Shown: one piece after another, positions 13,164-24,662 of the stretch
Layout: each line of letters opens with the position of its first letter
Numbering within the stretch: position 1 is the first letter of the stretch
Source: Paragordius varius
Lineage: Eukaryota; Nematomorpha
Assembly: GCA_964247055.1 (NCBI GenBank)
Contig: OZ176056.1
Coordinates: 7,440,001 to 7,504,000, forward strand
Direction of reading: 5' to 3'
Length of the DNA stretch: 64,000 bases
Translations under genes and position numbers: made by a program
Notes under the pieces: model-generated
Seen by the model: the letters and a program-made list of their open reading frames with translations, nothing else
What the model was told of the DNA's origin: nothing
Database searches by the model: none

Positions 13164-13355
13164 TTAAATGACGGTACACCCGTTTTTCCACTCTTCTCTT
13201 GATTTGGCTAATTCTAGATTTAAATTGAGCGATTCGAGGTCTTTAGTTATTGTGTTAAGCCATGTGGTATGGGGTCGGCCCGATTTCGCTGGTAGTTCAA
13301 CCGAGTTTTTCATAGTTTTAAGAATATGGGTGGGTATCTTGCTGTCTTTCAACAT
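13164..13355 (-). pseudogene. LINE (non-LTR retrotransposon) C-terminal fragment
   Basis: On the minus strand the 63-residue frame contains SGRPHTTWLNTITKDLESLN followed by LELAKSREEWKNGC. This is the characteristic tail seen after the reverse-transcriptase domain of many LINEs (GRP..TW...I..DL...L....A..R..W). No reverse-transcriptase core is nearby, so this is a 5'-truncated insertion, the usual fate of LINE copies. Clade cannot be assigned. Confidence 0.65.
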
Positions 13356-13425
13356 TGATTGACTGTTTTACCAATTTCATACTTTTGAATTTAAAGAATA
13401 ATTGCAAAAAAATTAAGTTTTATAA

Positions 13426-13505
13426 AGTATGGTTGTCTTTAGAAAAAAAAATTTATTTTTATATTTTACGTTTTGTCCATATAATTTTAATCTTTACTCT
13501 ATATA
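13426..13505. repeat. Half copy of the ACAGTAAAAATTG MITE
   Basis: Only the right half is present: AAGTATGGTTGTCTTTAG, then TTTTACGTTTTGTCC and a decayed TTTACT end. The matching left half is missing, perhaps lost with the neighbouring LINE insertion. Confidence 0.6.
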
Positions 13506-13912
13506 TAATAATTTCTTATGATTTTATAATGTAACACATCTTCTTAACCAATAATATATCGAATACTTATGTGAATTCCAAAAATACGTGTTTTCTAATT
13601 TACTTGTAATGCAATGCCTGTATTTTTTTTTGTTTTTTGATTAAATTCAAAATTTTTTACTCACGAGTCGCAATCGATTATCATATTTAATGTACATATT
13701 TCATTAAATTCCAAATACAGTTAAAATAAAACGGATTTTTTGTTTAATTGTTAAATATGCTACTTCTAAAATAAACTCATTCTTTTTTCTAAAAAATAAA
13801 ATTTTTATTTATATAACTAGCGTTCACTCTTAAACTCTGTGACCTGATCTCAATTAGAGGCCATATTTTACGCATTATAAATTGAGGTTATTTAGAATTT
13901 AAACAGATGAAA

Positions 13913-14316
13913 TATACCATTTACGCTTCAAATTCACCCTAAAATACATTATGTGTTTTTAAGATTAAAGCTTACATATATTTTTTATATTTTTTAGAAA
14001 GAAAATTTTGTTTAAAATTTCAAATAATACTGAAAAAATAATAACAAAAATATATTTTATATTAGCAAAATTGAGAGATTTACGCATTATATATTATGAA
14101 ATTTATTAAAAATTAAGTTGAAACGCGTATATTCTAAAAATATAAATTTTAATTTTCGACTTTTATTGTAAAGAATTTTTTCGATAAAGACTTTACCAAA
14201 AAAGTCGAAAATTAAAATTTATATTTTTATAATATACGCATTTCAGCTTAATTTTTTCATATTAATGATTAAGATTGAAAACACATAATTTATTTTTAGG
14301 GTAATGGTAAATATAT
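13913..14316. repeat. Fold-back element, family B, with nested hairpin
   Basis: It begins TATACCATTTACGCTTCAAA with TTCACCCTAAAATAC and ends with TTTTTAGGGTAATGGTAAATA. Inside, 14105-14263 is a separate near-perfect hairpin (GAAACGCGTATATTCTAAAA against its complement, arms about 60 bp), which looks like a later insertion of another small palindromic element. Confidence 0.65.
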
Positions 14317-14508
14317 TCTAACTTAGAGTTTTAGCCAATCTTTATTTTGTGTTTATGTTTGAGCCCCAAAAAAATTCAGATGAGGACAAAAAATATTTTT
14401 CTTTTTAAAGGGCCGTGGACCATGTAATATCAACAAAAAATTCATTCATAACTGTTCGAGACACATTGGCAGATATTTATATTTAAGGGTACGTCAAATA
14501 ATTAAATT

Positions 14509-14762
14509 ACAGTAAAAATGAAATTATACGGACAAAATGTAAAATTATAAAGGCAAATATTTTTTTGAAAGACAACCAAACTTTTGAACCTTGATATTTT
14601 AAATATATATTATTGCTTAAAATTGCAAATTATGAAATATAGATGTAAATTAATGACGCAATCAATATTTTACAAATTATAATTGAATACTTTTTTTGGG
14701 AATAGGTTTATAAAAGTATGATAAAATTGTCTTTATATTAGTTTTGTCCGTACTGTATTAAC
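14509..14762. repeat. ACAGTAAAAATTG-type MITE, copy c
   Basis: It starts ACAGTAAAAATGAAATTATA with CGGACAAAATG and GACAACCAAAC, and ends with ATTGTCTTTATATTAG, TTTTGTCCGTACTGTA. This is an intergenic copy with intact ends. Confidence 0.8.
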
Positions 14763-14802
14763 AGCAATGGGAGCCATAAAAAAGCACTTTTATGGTTTAA
14801 GT

Positions 14803-15365
14803 AACATTAACAATTCGATTCAAATTGGGGTATCTAAATACCTTAGACTAAATTTGAATTAGGATTTTTAAAAAACTACTGAAGGAAACGGTCCCAATTT
14901 AAATTTATGCTTCTCTCCTAATAAAAATGATATAAATATGCCAAAATATCTAGATAAAATTTTAATTTGAAAAAAAATTTCATGTCAAACTACTTCGAAG
15001 CCATTTTTATTTTACAAATTTTTTGCAAAATATCTACTTCATTTAATTTTAAGGGTAAAATAAAAGCTAATTTTTTATTTAAATTACATCTAATATTGAT
15101 AGAAATAGAAAAGCGGTTTATTTTGTATTATTTTTCAATTTTATTGCACACATGTCACGTTGACTAAATTTTTACCTTTGGGATTTAGCTTAAAATAAGT
15201 AAAATCAAGTATTTTTGAATAAATTTTTTTATATATTTCGGTTTATTAATGTTATATAAGTGCAATTTTGCCATGGTTATTCCTTCCATATTTTTTAAAG
15301 AATTTAATATTAAATAGGCCTGGGGTATTTAACTACCCAATTTGAACCGAAGGACTAAATGAATG
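14803..15365. repeat. Single arm of the GATTCAAATTGGGGTAT palindromic repeat
   Basis: This arm matches, base for base with modest divergence, the left arm of the complete palindrome at 60345-61575 (shared blocks include GAAACGGTCCCAATTTAAAT, CACACATGTCACGTTGAC and TAGGCCTGGGGTAT). Here the second arm is absent. A diverged second arm-like piece lies at about 16395-16745. Confidence 0.75.
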
Positions 15366-15374
15366 TATTGTATA

Positions 15375-15909
15375 TAGGGTTGTGCTGAGAAAGTCATGAC
15401 CAGGTCAGGGACTATTTATTTTTTGACCATAGTATTTAAAAACAGCTGTTTTTTGAAAAATTGTTAAAAAAATTGGAAGAGATATAGTAAGATTTTACAA
15501 TCAAGCACTTTGAATATACAATTATTCCATATATGTGAACCAATAAAAAGATAAAACAATTTATAATTGGATATTAACTCATTGATGAAAGAAAGTGTAA
15601 AATAAACTAGGTATTTTTTTTGAAATATCCAGTATTAAAAGCTATGTATTTGAAGATTTAGAAAGCCACAAACATGTGGCAAAATTTATGTGAAAACAAA
15701 ATTTCTTGATTAAATTTGATTGAAAAAATTAAATAATAAATATCAAAAAAATATATAATACAAGCTTTTAAGAAAAAACATGACATAGTGAAACGCAAGT
15801 GTCCTTCGAGCATTATAAATTAAATATCGCATGATATTTTCTCAAGTTAAAAGTGGTCATGACCACGTGACCGGATTTTTTTGAAAAAGCAGTCAAATGC
15901 ACAACCCTA
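15375..15909. mobile_element. Non-autonomous hAT element (TAGGGTTGTGC ends)
   Basis: The terminal inverted repeats are TAGGGTTGTGC at the left and GCACAACCCTA at the right, followed inward by AGTCATGACCAGGTC and GGTCATGACCACGTG. The flanks ATTGTATA (15367-15374) and GTTGTATT (15910-15917) look like a decayed 8-bp target duplication, the hAT signature. It has the same ends as the larger hAT at 39622-40948, which may have mobilised it. Confidence 0.8.
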
Positions 15910-15917
15910 GTTGTATT

Positions 15918-17245
15918 TAAGTGTTAAATTTATATTCATAATTAATTTTTAAAACAAAGTTAAATTAATGTATAATAAGAATACACCATAATCAAAGTTT
16001 TGACCTTATTAATTTTTGTTTGAATTATAAACTATAATTTTTTAAATTAAAAAATACACTATTTTTCCATAAGATACTTGGTAATCTCATTGTTAGGTAA
16101 ATAATGTTTTATAAACTTTCGATAACAAATGAACTGCTATTATTCACATTTTGGGGTAGTTTTATATCCCGAAAATAAAAAAGATAAATTGTGAATTTCT
16201 CCTGTATTAGATAAATTATTTAACTTTACACCCCTTTTCACTTTTATAAAACAAATTTGGGTCAGCTCCAAAATCTAAAAAGCTTATGTTAAAATCAAAA
16301 AATAAAAATTTGCTGCTAAAATGTAGTTTGGCTTTTAATTAAAATTAACATTTTTGTAATATATATTAATTCGCCGGTTGTATTGACTATTTAACACTTC
16401 AATTCAAGTTGGGTTATCTAAATACCAACTATTTTTTATTTTATATTGGAACAAATCACTCCAATTTAAATTTATGCCTTTATTTATAAATAAGCGAGAT
16501 ATCTAAATATGGGTTATGAAAAAAAGTTACATTTCATACTTCTTCGGCGCCCTTTTTATTTAAAACATTTTTGCAAAATATCGTGTTTTTTGATTCTGAC
16601 TCTAACATAATAATTTTTTTATTAGTAACACTTAACAATATAAGCAGAAAGTAGTATTTGCATTATTTTTATATTTAACTTATGCACAGTGTCATATTGG
16701 CAAATTTTTACCTTTGGTTTAATAAATAATATCAAATACTTTTGAATGAATGTTTAAAAAATAATGGCAGCGAATAAGGTTGAGATGATTTTACATTTGT
16801 GAAAAAAGTTGTTGCTTTCAAAAGGTTAAAGAATGCATATTTGAATTTGGCCCAATATCTTAAATAGTTTTCGATTTTAAATAATTGTGTTACAAAACTA
16901 TCCCAAAAAGTAATAGAGCGTTAATATGATAATTTTAAAACCTGAAAAACATTTGAATATTCTAATGATAGTGGTTTCCAATATCTTAAATACCTATCCT
17001 GTTTTTTTGAAATTAAAATTGTAATGGGGTTTAATACTACCCCAAAAAGTATTGAAGTGTAAAGCATATTTGATATATCATATCTTGATAAAAATCTCTT
17101 TGATTTGAGGTAATATGTGGTTGGTAAAATCTTTAGCCATAGAGAGAGAGAATCAAATATAATCAAAATTTATTGCTAATATTTCAAAATAAAATTTTAA
17201 GTTCTATTATACAGTCATAAATTAAACAATCGCTCCGTTCTGTTT
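15918..17245. other. Intergenic with decayed repeat arm
   Basis: The piece at about 16395-16745 resembles the GATTCAAATTGGGG arm (AACACTTCAATTCAAGTTGG, then CATACTTCTTCGGCGCC). A minus-strand open frame at 16921-17166 has no splice or domain support. Nothing else is recognised. Confidence 0.4.
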
Positions 17246-17719
17246 CTAATAAGCTCCCCCATTCCACATTGCCGTAATACCATCAAACACTTCATTGTAA
17301 CCCAGAGTGGTATGGCCTCTAGGCCCGTATCTTCTATTCATATTAGGTGACATAGTTTGACTATTCATATTCATATTATTTCGATATACTGGGACCAATT
17401 CAAGTTCATAACCTACGGGTTTTACATTCCCAGGTCCTTGTTGAGGCAATTGTCTATAAGTTCTTGATATTAAATCTTGGAATTTTTCAACATTGGCCAC
17501 GTTATTTTGACGTAGAGATTTTATTGCTCTGGATGTATCTGAAACTGCGGCATTTTTACTTGTACCGTATATGATCAAAATTAATCCCTAAAATTTTTTA
17601 AAAAAATTTTAAAAATTTTCATTGGATAAAAAATATTACGCTTGAAACTGAAATAAGATAAAAATGTAAAGGAAATTATAAACCATGAATATAGGCCAGC
17701 ATGATTTTCGGAAATCCAT
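17246..17719 (-). CDS. Small secreted protein, unrecognised
   Basis: The minus-strand gene has exon 1 at 17719-17640 and exon 2 at 17558-17246, separated by an 81-nt GT-AG intron in phase 2 (130 residues). Exon 1 encodes MDFRKSCWPIFMVYNFLYIF and then ILFQFQA, a hydrophobic signal sequence; an internal Met at 17686 would give a more ordinary signal peptide. The mature part starts KNAAVSDTSRAIKSL, contains LPQQGPGNVKPVGYELELVP, a Met/Asn-rich stretch, then NRRYGPRGHTT and ends FDGITAMWNGGAY. No family is recognised. The RRYGPRG motif echoes NNYGPRGG in the secreted protein at 26.4 kb, hinting at a shared origin or processing. An alternative is that exon 2 begins earlier, after the AG at about 17587. 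Confidence 0.6.
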
Positions 17720-18121
17720 GTAATATGAGTTTGTTAAAATTTAAATATGATAATTTATATTTTGATATAATTTTGCTGACTATTATACCCAAAGGCAATC
17801 ACCAAATTTACTTATATAAATTAATCAATATAATTGGCCGTATTTTGATATTGATCGCTTTTTTTACGTTATGCATAAAGAATTATATTATATAGGTAAA
17901 CTAATATATATATATATATATATTTAACAAATGGTTTAATTGATGTTTTGCGGCATTTTAAATCAAGTAATTTTTATTTTAATTAATCGCGATATATTTG
18001 ATTCTGGGGCAGAAACATGCGGTGTATACTGGCATTTTATCATAAAATAGTTTAGAAAATTCATTATAGAATAGAGAATTGGCTTAAAATAATAGTTAAA
18101 AATTATATTCTGCTATTACAG

Positions 18122-19413
18122 CCAAACTCAAAAATTGCTCATTTAGAAAAGCTTGTTTTTAATTTTATACCCAAAAGGCAAAATAAAGAAACTCAATTAG
18201 CGCCAAAATATTCATTTCATGCGGGGATGATTTTTTATAAATCAAAACAAGGCAATGAAAGTTTTTTACATCCACATGTATGGAGCATTTATATTTAATA
18301 ATTAAAGATTTTTTTAAATCTTAACGCTATTATTATTATTATGCATAATGTATGAATTATTTTTAGTTAATAATGTAAACGTGGATTTTCCAATTTTTAA
18401 TTGATAGCTTTATGATCAAAATATAAATTAATAAATTGTTGGGCAACATATGAAAAAGACGATGATTTTTTTTGACTCCTCATAAGATTTACCATTTTTT
18501 TCAATCTGACATATAATTGTTATGAATAATAATATATAGTTATGTCCCCAGATATTGATGCAATATATACGCAAATGAAGACATATATGTATCAAAGGCA
18601 TAGCTAGGGGGAGGAAATGGGGCTGATACACCGTGCGCCATAATTGAAGGGGTGCCGGATTTATAAAAAATCAATTTTATTTCAAAAAATAGGTATTTAA
18701 AAATTATAATATTTTAAAATTTACATAAGAAAAACACCCATTTATGAGTGATCAAACGGTTTAGATTTGATACTTTTTTAAAATAGGAGTTACATGGAGG
18801 GGGATGGGGACGCCATAACGGGTTCATGGGCCGGTGGCCATATAAATGCAAGCTACGCCTTTGATATGTATTTTTGATTCTATTTTTGGATAATGTATAA
18901 CTCAGGACCTTTCTAAATCTGATGAAGAAGAATCTTAGCTCTTTACACTAGCCTCTATATATTGAAAACAAGTCATTTCTTGTTGAGTAATTCTCATTTT
19001 AAAACGTAGTTGTATATAATTTACAAAGCCTTTTTTATTTAAGTATCAAATTTTATATTCTTTAGCAAAATTTTAACCAAAAGCCTATATTTTATGTATC
19101 CTCACAAGCATTGAACAAATATCTGTTTCAATTACAAAAACGACCCAGTGTGGTAAAACTTATCGTTTTTTGCCAAAATGTTTGAATAAGCCTCACATTT
19201 TAAAATATCCTTAAACGAATTTAACTTTAAAATATTTTTGCTTTTCAGATACCTGATTTTTGCAATTTAGACGCTTTACTTTATCAGTGTGAAAGCTTAC
19301 AAAACTTTCCACAAAATATAATATTTATAAATGATGGTTTTATTATATATATACAAATTTTACGTAAAGTATTTCCGGAGAATGACATGTTAGGCAAAAC
19401 CAATCTCACATGA
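18122..19413 (+). CDS. Candidate last three exons of an unrecognised gene
   Basis: Three segments, each preceded by a good acceptor, join in phase 0: 18122-18277, 19066-19152 and 19249-19413 (TGA). They would encode PNSKIAHLEKLVFNFIPKRQ, then KYSFHAGMIFYKSKQGNESF, QNFNQKPIFYVSSQALNKYL, FQLQKRPSV, IPDFCNLDALLYQCESLQNF and end MLGKTNLT. The residue mix looks protein-like, but I recognise no domain. The 5' exons are not identified; a short coding-like stretch near 17830-17895 (NWPYFDIDRFFYVMHKEL) could belong to it. The second intron of this model is short (96 nt); the first contains the GGCGTAGCT repeat at 18597-18862. Confidence is limited because nothing outside the phases supports it. Confidence 0.35.
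18597..18862. repeat. Non-autonomous element with AGGCATAGCT/AGCTACGCCT ends
   Basis: The left end is AAAGGCATAGCTAGGGGGAG and the right end CAAGCTACGCCTTTGATATG, imperfect inverted repeats around a GC-richer body (GGGGTGCCGGATTTATAAAA). A second copy sits at 57423-57651 inside a hAT relic; related GC-rich scraps occur near 19946-20000 and 24770-24830. Confidence 0.65.
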
Positions 19414-19672
19414 TATCCTGATACATTTACTAATAATATTACCCAGGACATTATAGCAACTTCGAACAAACAATAACAGGTTTCAGCGAGTAAAAGATCA
19501 TAATTAATTTGATTGTAATGTTTTTGGTTTTTTGATTTTTATTCAAGATAAATTGCTTTTTCAGTATCAGAATAAGTCTTTGAAAAGTAAAGTGACGGTG
19601 TACAACGAAAATGGAATGACAATTTGGATTAAAGAATGAACTCCAAATCATAAAGGGCTAACTTTTGACGAC

Positions 19673-19715
<43 letters not shown>

Positions 19716-20405
19716 ATGTTTTTATATGATAAAAAGGCGGGTAACATAGATGAAAAAGCATCTGAATGTGTTTTAATGAGTGTCGCATGCGATTAGATGA
19801 ACAAAAATTTTGAATAAGAAAATAAATTTTCCCTTTAAAGACGTATACTGGTTCTTAATTACATTTATAAAATATTGAACCGCATTTCAATTTAACCGCA
19901 ATATACCTAGACAAGTTAAATACTGTAAATAAGCCGGTTGGTTTCAGTGGCGTACCAGGGGGGTGCAAGTAGACCTGTCCTGTGTGCTGTTATTTAGGGG
20001 CGCCTATGTATCATTTGTTTATATAAAATGAAATTATTCAAAAAAAAATAATAACTTTCATGTAAGTATTCTTTCAAAAGTGTGCATAATGGGTACACCT
20101 TAATAATGAAATTTAAAGAGACTTGAAACCCCAATTATTGATCATATAAATAGGTATGAGAAACTACAAATACACCATTGGTAGGTCCAAGCATTATACC
20201 TAAAAAGTTAAATGATATCGCCCTTTTAAAATTTACTAATAACTATATTCCCATTATATCTGATTAACTTTACGCATAAATGATTATTCATGGACCTCAA
20301 GGATTATATATAAATGCATTCTCTTTCAAGCAAAAAATTATTGGTCAATGATTCCCCAATCTTAGTTTAGACGTGTCGTAAGAAAGGAGATGAAGAGGTC
20401 CTGTT
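19414..20405. other. Intergenic: (TA)n tract and repeat scraps
   Basis: A pure (TA)n run lies at about 19676-19711. A GC-richer scrap GGCGTACCAGGGGGGTGCAA at about 19951 resembles the ends of the GGCGTAGCT family. No gene is seen. Confidence 0.4.
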
Positions 20406-21910
20406 TATATGCCATTTTTTATCCAAAAACACCATTTTTTTCAACCAAACGCACCATTTTTTCAAGCAAATGCAACATTTTTTCAAGCAAAGGCAACATC
20501 TTTTCAAGCAAATGCAACATTTTTTCAACCAAACTCAACATTTTTTCAAGCAAACGCAACATTTTTTTAAGCACAACATTTTTTCGAGCAAACGCAACAT
20601 TTTTTTAAGCAAAGACAACAATTTTTCAAGCAAAAGCAACATTTTTTCAAGCAAACGCAACATTTTTTCAAGCAAAAACAACAATTTTTTAAAAATTATA
20701 AAGAATTTTTTTATTTTATGACAATTTAATTATTAAGTATTTATTGAATTTTAAAGTTAATATTATTAAATTTTAGCGTTGAATTATGATTTTTATTGTT
20801 TTATCATTAATATTTGATGGTAAATTGATTGACTTTCAACATTTTAATTTTCCCCAGAAATTGCATTATTTATCTATATTTATTTTTTTTCTACAATTTT
20901 AGTTCCTAATCAATATATACAATTTGGGCTTTGAGAGGTCTTTGAAAGTTTAAAGTTGGTCCTTACATTTTTTGCAGTTTGCATACAACCGTTATTTTTG
21001 TATGTAAATATCTATTTTTTTCAATTTAACCTAATATTATTTATTAGTATTTTTTCATTCCAAATTAATAATTTCAGCAAAAAACAACTTTATTTGTTTC
21101 GAACTATAATATTTTTAAGTTTACAATATAACTTATTATTGTTTTAATATTACAATCATTAATCCACAAAACTTAGATTTTAATTATAGTTTATTTTTTA
21201 TTATAGAGAATAATAATGATATACAGTTCTTATTAAAAAGTTGCTATTCATTTAAAAGTTTAGGTAATAAAGAGAATAGGTCAAATATGATAAGGATAGA
21301 TGAATATTTTATTGTTTCATTAATAAAAGTTAGAATCAAAATTAAAATATTGAAGGAGAACTTTAACTGTTCATCGACCAACTTTAAACTTTCAAAGACC
21401 TCTAAGAGCCCAAATTGTATATATTGATTAGGAACTAAAGTTGTAGAAAAAAAATAAATATAGATAAATAATGCAATTTCTGGGGAAAATTAAAATGTTT
21501 GAAAGTCAATCAATTTACCATCAAATATTAATGATAAAACAATAAAAATCATAATTCAAAGCTAAAATTTAATAACATTAACTTTAAAATTCAATAAATA
21601 CTTAATAATTAAGTCATAAAATAAAAAAATTCTTTATAATTTTTAAAAAATTGTTGTTTTTGCTTGAAAAAATGTTGCGTTTGCTTGAAAAATTGTTGTC
21701 TTTGCTTGAAAAAATGTTGCGTTTGCTCGAAAAAATGTTGTCTTTGCTTAAAAAAATGTTGCGTTTGCTTGAAAAAATGTTGAGTTTGGTTGAAAAAATG
21801 TTGCATTTGCTTGAAAAGATGTTGCCTTTGCTTGAAAAAATGTTGCATTTGCTTGAAAAAATGGTGCGTTTGGTTGAAAAAATGATGTTTTTGGATAAAA
21901 AATGGTATAT
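20406..21910. repeat. 1.5-kb fold-back element, family C, with 21-bp subrepeats
   Basis: Left arm (about 20406-20975) and right arm (about 21345-21910) are near-perfect inverted copies. The outer part of each arm is a tandem array of about 12 units of CAAGCAAACGCAACATTTTTT (21 bp) or its complement. The inner part is unique sequence ending in CTTTGAAAGTTTAAAGTTGG. The terminus CCATTTTTTATCC preceded by TATATG (left) and by ATATA on the inverse right end resembles the TATACCATTT end of families A and B. Open frames across the arrays are artefacts of a repeat unit divisible by three. No transposase is encoded. Confidence 0.9.
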
Positions 21911-21973
21911 TAATCAAAGAACAGATCTGGTATTATTTTCGTCGACTAATAAGTACGCATGATTATAATAAAT

Positions 21974-22760
21974 GGAGGAAAGAGATATAATCCATCATGA
22001 AAATAGCCCCCATCATCGGAGACCATTTTTTCAGTTTCCACGAGACAAATCTCTATCTGATTCTTCTTTAAATTTTTTGTCTTTCTAGCATGGGTTGAGA
22101 CAGAAACATCCAAGTTTTCACATAAATTAGCATTTTTTATGGCTTTCTTACAAAGTTGTTTCCGAATATCTTATAATTATACATTAAGGATTCAAGGTCC
22201 TTAAATGCTTTATTGGAATTTATGTTGGGATCTTGCAATCTATGTTGAATCATATCGTTTCCTCTAAGTATTTGATACAAGAAAAAAAATATGTCAATAA
22301 ATTGAAAATTAAAATACTGTGAAGTAAAACGGATACCTCACTTCTTGTTTCACTAGTTACTTTAATATTCTAGCTCTAAATCATCTATTCCCTCAACAAT
22401 GGCATTGTCAGCTTGAATTTAAATGCTCCGGGGTTTCAGACTTAGGCTTAACAGTTTCTAACTTTTCTTTTCAATAAGTCCCATCTGATAATTAAATGTG
22501 AAAAAAAATATAATTATTATCAATTATTCCAAAACAGGTCACTATATTGTTTCGCTATCGTGACTCTTACTATATTTAAGGAATAATTGTCACAGATGAC
22601 TAATATTACTTAATTCTTTGTTGAACGCTGGGAATATGATCCAACACCACAGCAGCTGCAATATCATTGCATTAAGATTCATTTAATAAACACCTACCTG
22701 ACAACTTGTAAAGATGTATTAATAATTGAGATTTTGGGTGAAATGTAAGAAAATATTCTA
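21974..22760 (-). pseudogene. Decayed multi-exon host gene, unidentified
   Basis: Minus-strand segments read as protein in changing frames: YFLTFHPKSQLLIHLYKLSG (22757-22690), AAVVLDHIPSVQQRIK (about 22655-22608), KLETVKPKSETPEHLNS (about 22475-22425), DNAIVEGIDDLELEY, GNDMIQHRLQDPNINSNKAF followed by KDLESLM (about 22265-22190), and AIKNANLCENLDVSVSTHAR (about 22145-22085). The first two join across a plausible 42-nt GTAGGT...TGCAG intron. Later pieces need at least three one-base shifts, so the copy appears inactive. I do not recognise the family; AFKDLESLM faintly recalls the Vps36 linker, but this is not enough for a name. Confidence 0.45.
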
Positions 22761-22861
22761 GGAGATTCAATGTTTTTTTATTAAATATCTCAGTATTGGA
22801 TCCAGAACTACAAGTTTTATCAAAGATAAGAAGTATCAGGGATTCGAGTGGGGATATAGAT

Positions 22862-23112
22862 ACAGTAAAAATTGAAATTATTCGGACAAAAGTAAAAATT
22901 TAAAGACAAATATTATTTTAAAAAGACAACCATATTTTTTTAAACCTTAATTTGTACTAAATAAGCTATTTAATTACGATTGTAAAATATAAAATTAATT
23001 GTGTTGGTCTCTATTTCACACTTTACAATTTTAAATAATGAGTTATATTCGTAGAAATTAGAAAAATATTTGTCTTTATATTTTTGTCCGTATAATTTTT
23101 GATTTTTACTGT
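22862..23112. repeat. ACAGTAAAAATTG-type MITE, copy d
   Basis: It starts ACAGTAAAAATTGAAATTAT with CGGACAAAAG and ends with TTTTTGTCCGTATAATTTTT, GATTTTTACTGT. Both ends are intact. It lies upstream of the decayed gene on the minus strand. Confidence 0.85.
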
Positions 23113-24096
23113 ACTTTATGAATCCTCGGATTCGATGTAAAATATTTAACTATTGATCTTTTTCCAATGGTATGTGAACTTCGAGAGCTAAATTAATTAC
23201 TGTTTTAATCCATCTTCCTTTTGCCTTACAAGTAGTAAAATTCAATTATACTAATTAGTTTAAGGGATAAATTGCATTAAAGTTGGTGTTTAAATTTACG
23301 TTAAAAACTGTATTGTAAAATCGCCTATATATATATATATATATATTATTTTAAGTCATTATTGTTATTGTTCGCCATTATCATAAGATCTAATCAATAT
23401 ATGCGACGAAAATCAATGCGTGTATTTTTATATTAATAATTTCCTCATTATCGAATTTATTAGAATATTTACACATATTAAAAATTTAATTTATATACAC
23501 GTGCAATTTTAAAAATTTTTTTTTCATGAGATAGCTTATGAGCAGCGTATTCATGGCAAAAAATTTTATTTGTTGACAACCTAGTTTTTGAAATAATAAA
23601 AGAGAATCGAAATCAAGCAAAAAGTAAAATTACGGATAATTCAAAAAATAATGATAAAATCTGAAATATTATCGTTTATTATCATTTTAGGAGATATTTT
23701 CAATATATAATAGCCTAAATTCATACAATTAGGGTTTCTATAAAATTTCAGGTCAAAAGATGGCGTTTTTCTTTTATCACACTTTAAAGACAAAAAAATT
23801 TAATGAAACTATATTAAAATAATTTTTTTAATTATTTACTACCTCACTATTAAAATCTTAACATTCATATTTTATTCAGTTTCTATATCAAAATAAAACC
23901 AAAAATATTATGTTTTATTTTTGCATTTTTTTGTCATTTGGTTTATGAGTGTATAAAAAAATACTGTTTTATTTTGGATTCTTAAATGAGTGGGAATTAT
24001 TAAGTGTATAATTTATGCAATATAGGATTGAAAATTAGAGGAATATCAACCAACAATCCGTAGAAATGCCAATACAAATATTAATTTATCATAAAA
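23113..24096. other. Intergenic, no gene seen
   Basis: The stretch is AT-rich with a (TA)n tract at about 23324-23346. No supported coding sequence or recognisable repeat end was found on either strand. Confidence 0.4.
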
Positions 24097-24662
24097 ACTA
24101 GCGTAAATCTCGTGCTTCTATGCAGCTCGAGGAAGTCCTTCGAACTTCTGAAGGGGGGCTATTTGAAAAAAGGGACAATAAAGTGAATTATTTCGAAACA
24201 TTATTTAATAGCTATGATCTCAAAGGAATTTAAAACGGTCTATTCATACTATATTGTTTACTTGGGCGAAAAATAGATATAAAAATTATTTTTGTGAACT
24301 TTGTTTTTTTTTGAAAAAAAGGCATATTACGGGGGGAGCGTGTAAAAAGAGGGCCAAAATTAAAAAAGTGAGCCTGTTCGGGGTAATCGAAAATAACTAA
24401 ACAAAAATCATATTTGAAATCGAATGGTTCAACATGTTTTCGGGAATTGTCTCAAAGTCATGATTTTTGTGGACTTGTGTTTTTTAAAAAAACCCGTTTA
24501 TTACACGGGATGGGCCCGAACAGGGGGCCTAATTCAAAAAAAGGCGAAGCAATTGTCGGGGCATTCATTAATTATTTAAATTTTTTTTTTATATTTGGAT
24601 TTGAATGCGTTTACCGGTTTTCCGGAAACAGATCACAAAGCCAGCATTTTCCATTTTTATAA
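24097..24662. repeat. Dispersed 570-bp repeat (ACTAGCGTAAATCTCGTGC family)
   Basis: This copy aligns along its length with 63174-63758: both start ACTAGCGTAAATCTCGTGC, share GGCTATTTGAAAAAAGGGAC and GGGGGCCTAATTCAAAAA, and end with GAAACAGATCACAAAGCCAG. An inverted partial copy lies at about 29545-29830. The 82-residue open frame inside it is conserved in sequence between copies but lacks any domain, so I read it as repeat, not gene. Confidence 0.8.

Noticed and set aside
16921-17166. 81-residue minus-strand frame with hydrophobic residues
   Set aside because: Composition is that of random AT-rich DNA (Ile, Leu, Ser, Tyr). No splice partners, and it lies beside a decayed repeat arm.
20390-21962. 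Open frames with FSSKRNI, HFFKQ or LLEKMLR repeats
   Set aside because: These are the three readings of the 21-bp array of fold-back family C on both strands. The coiled-coil look of LLEKMLR is an artefact.
24414-24662. Open frame conserved with 63547-63756, suggesting a shared protein
   Set aside because: The whole 570-bp repeat is conserved, not just the frame. There is no start context, domain or splice support.
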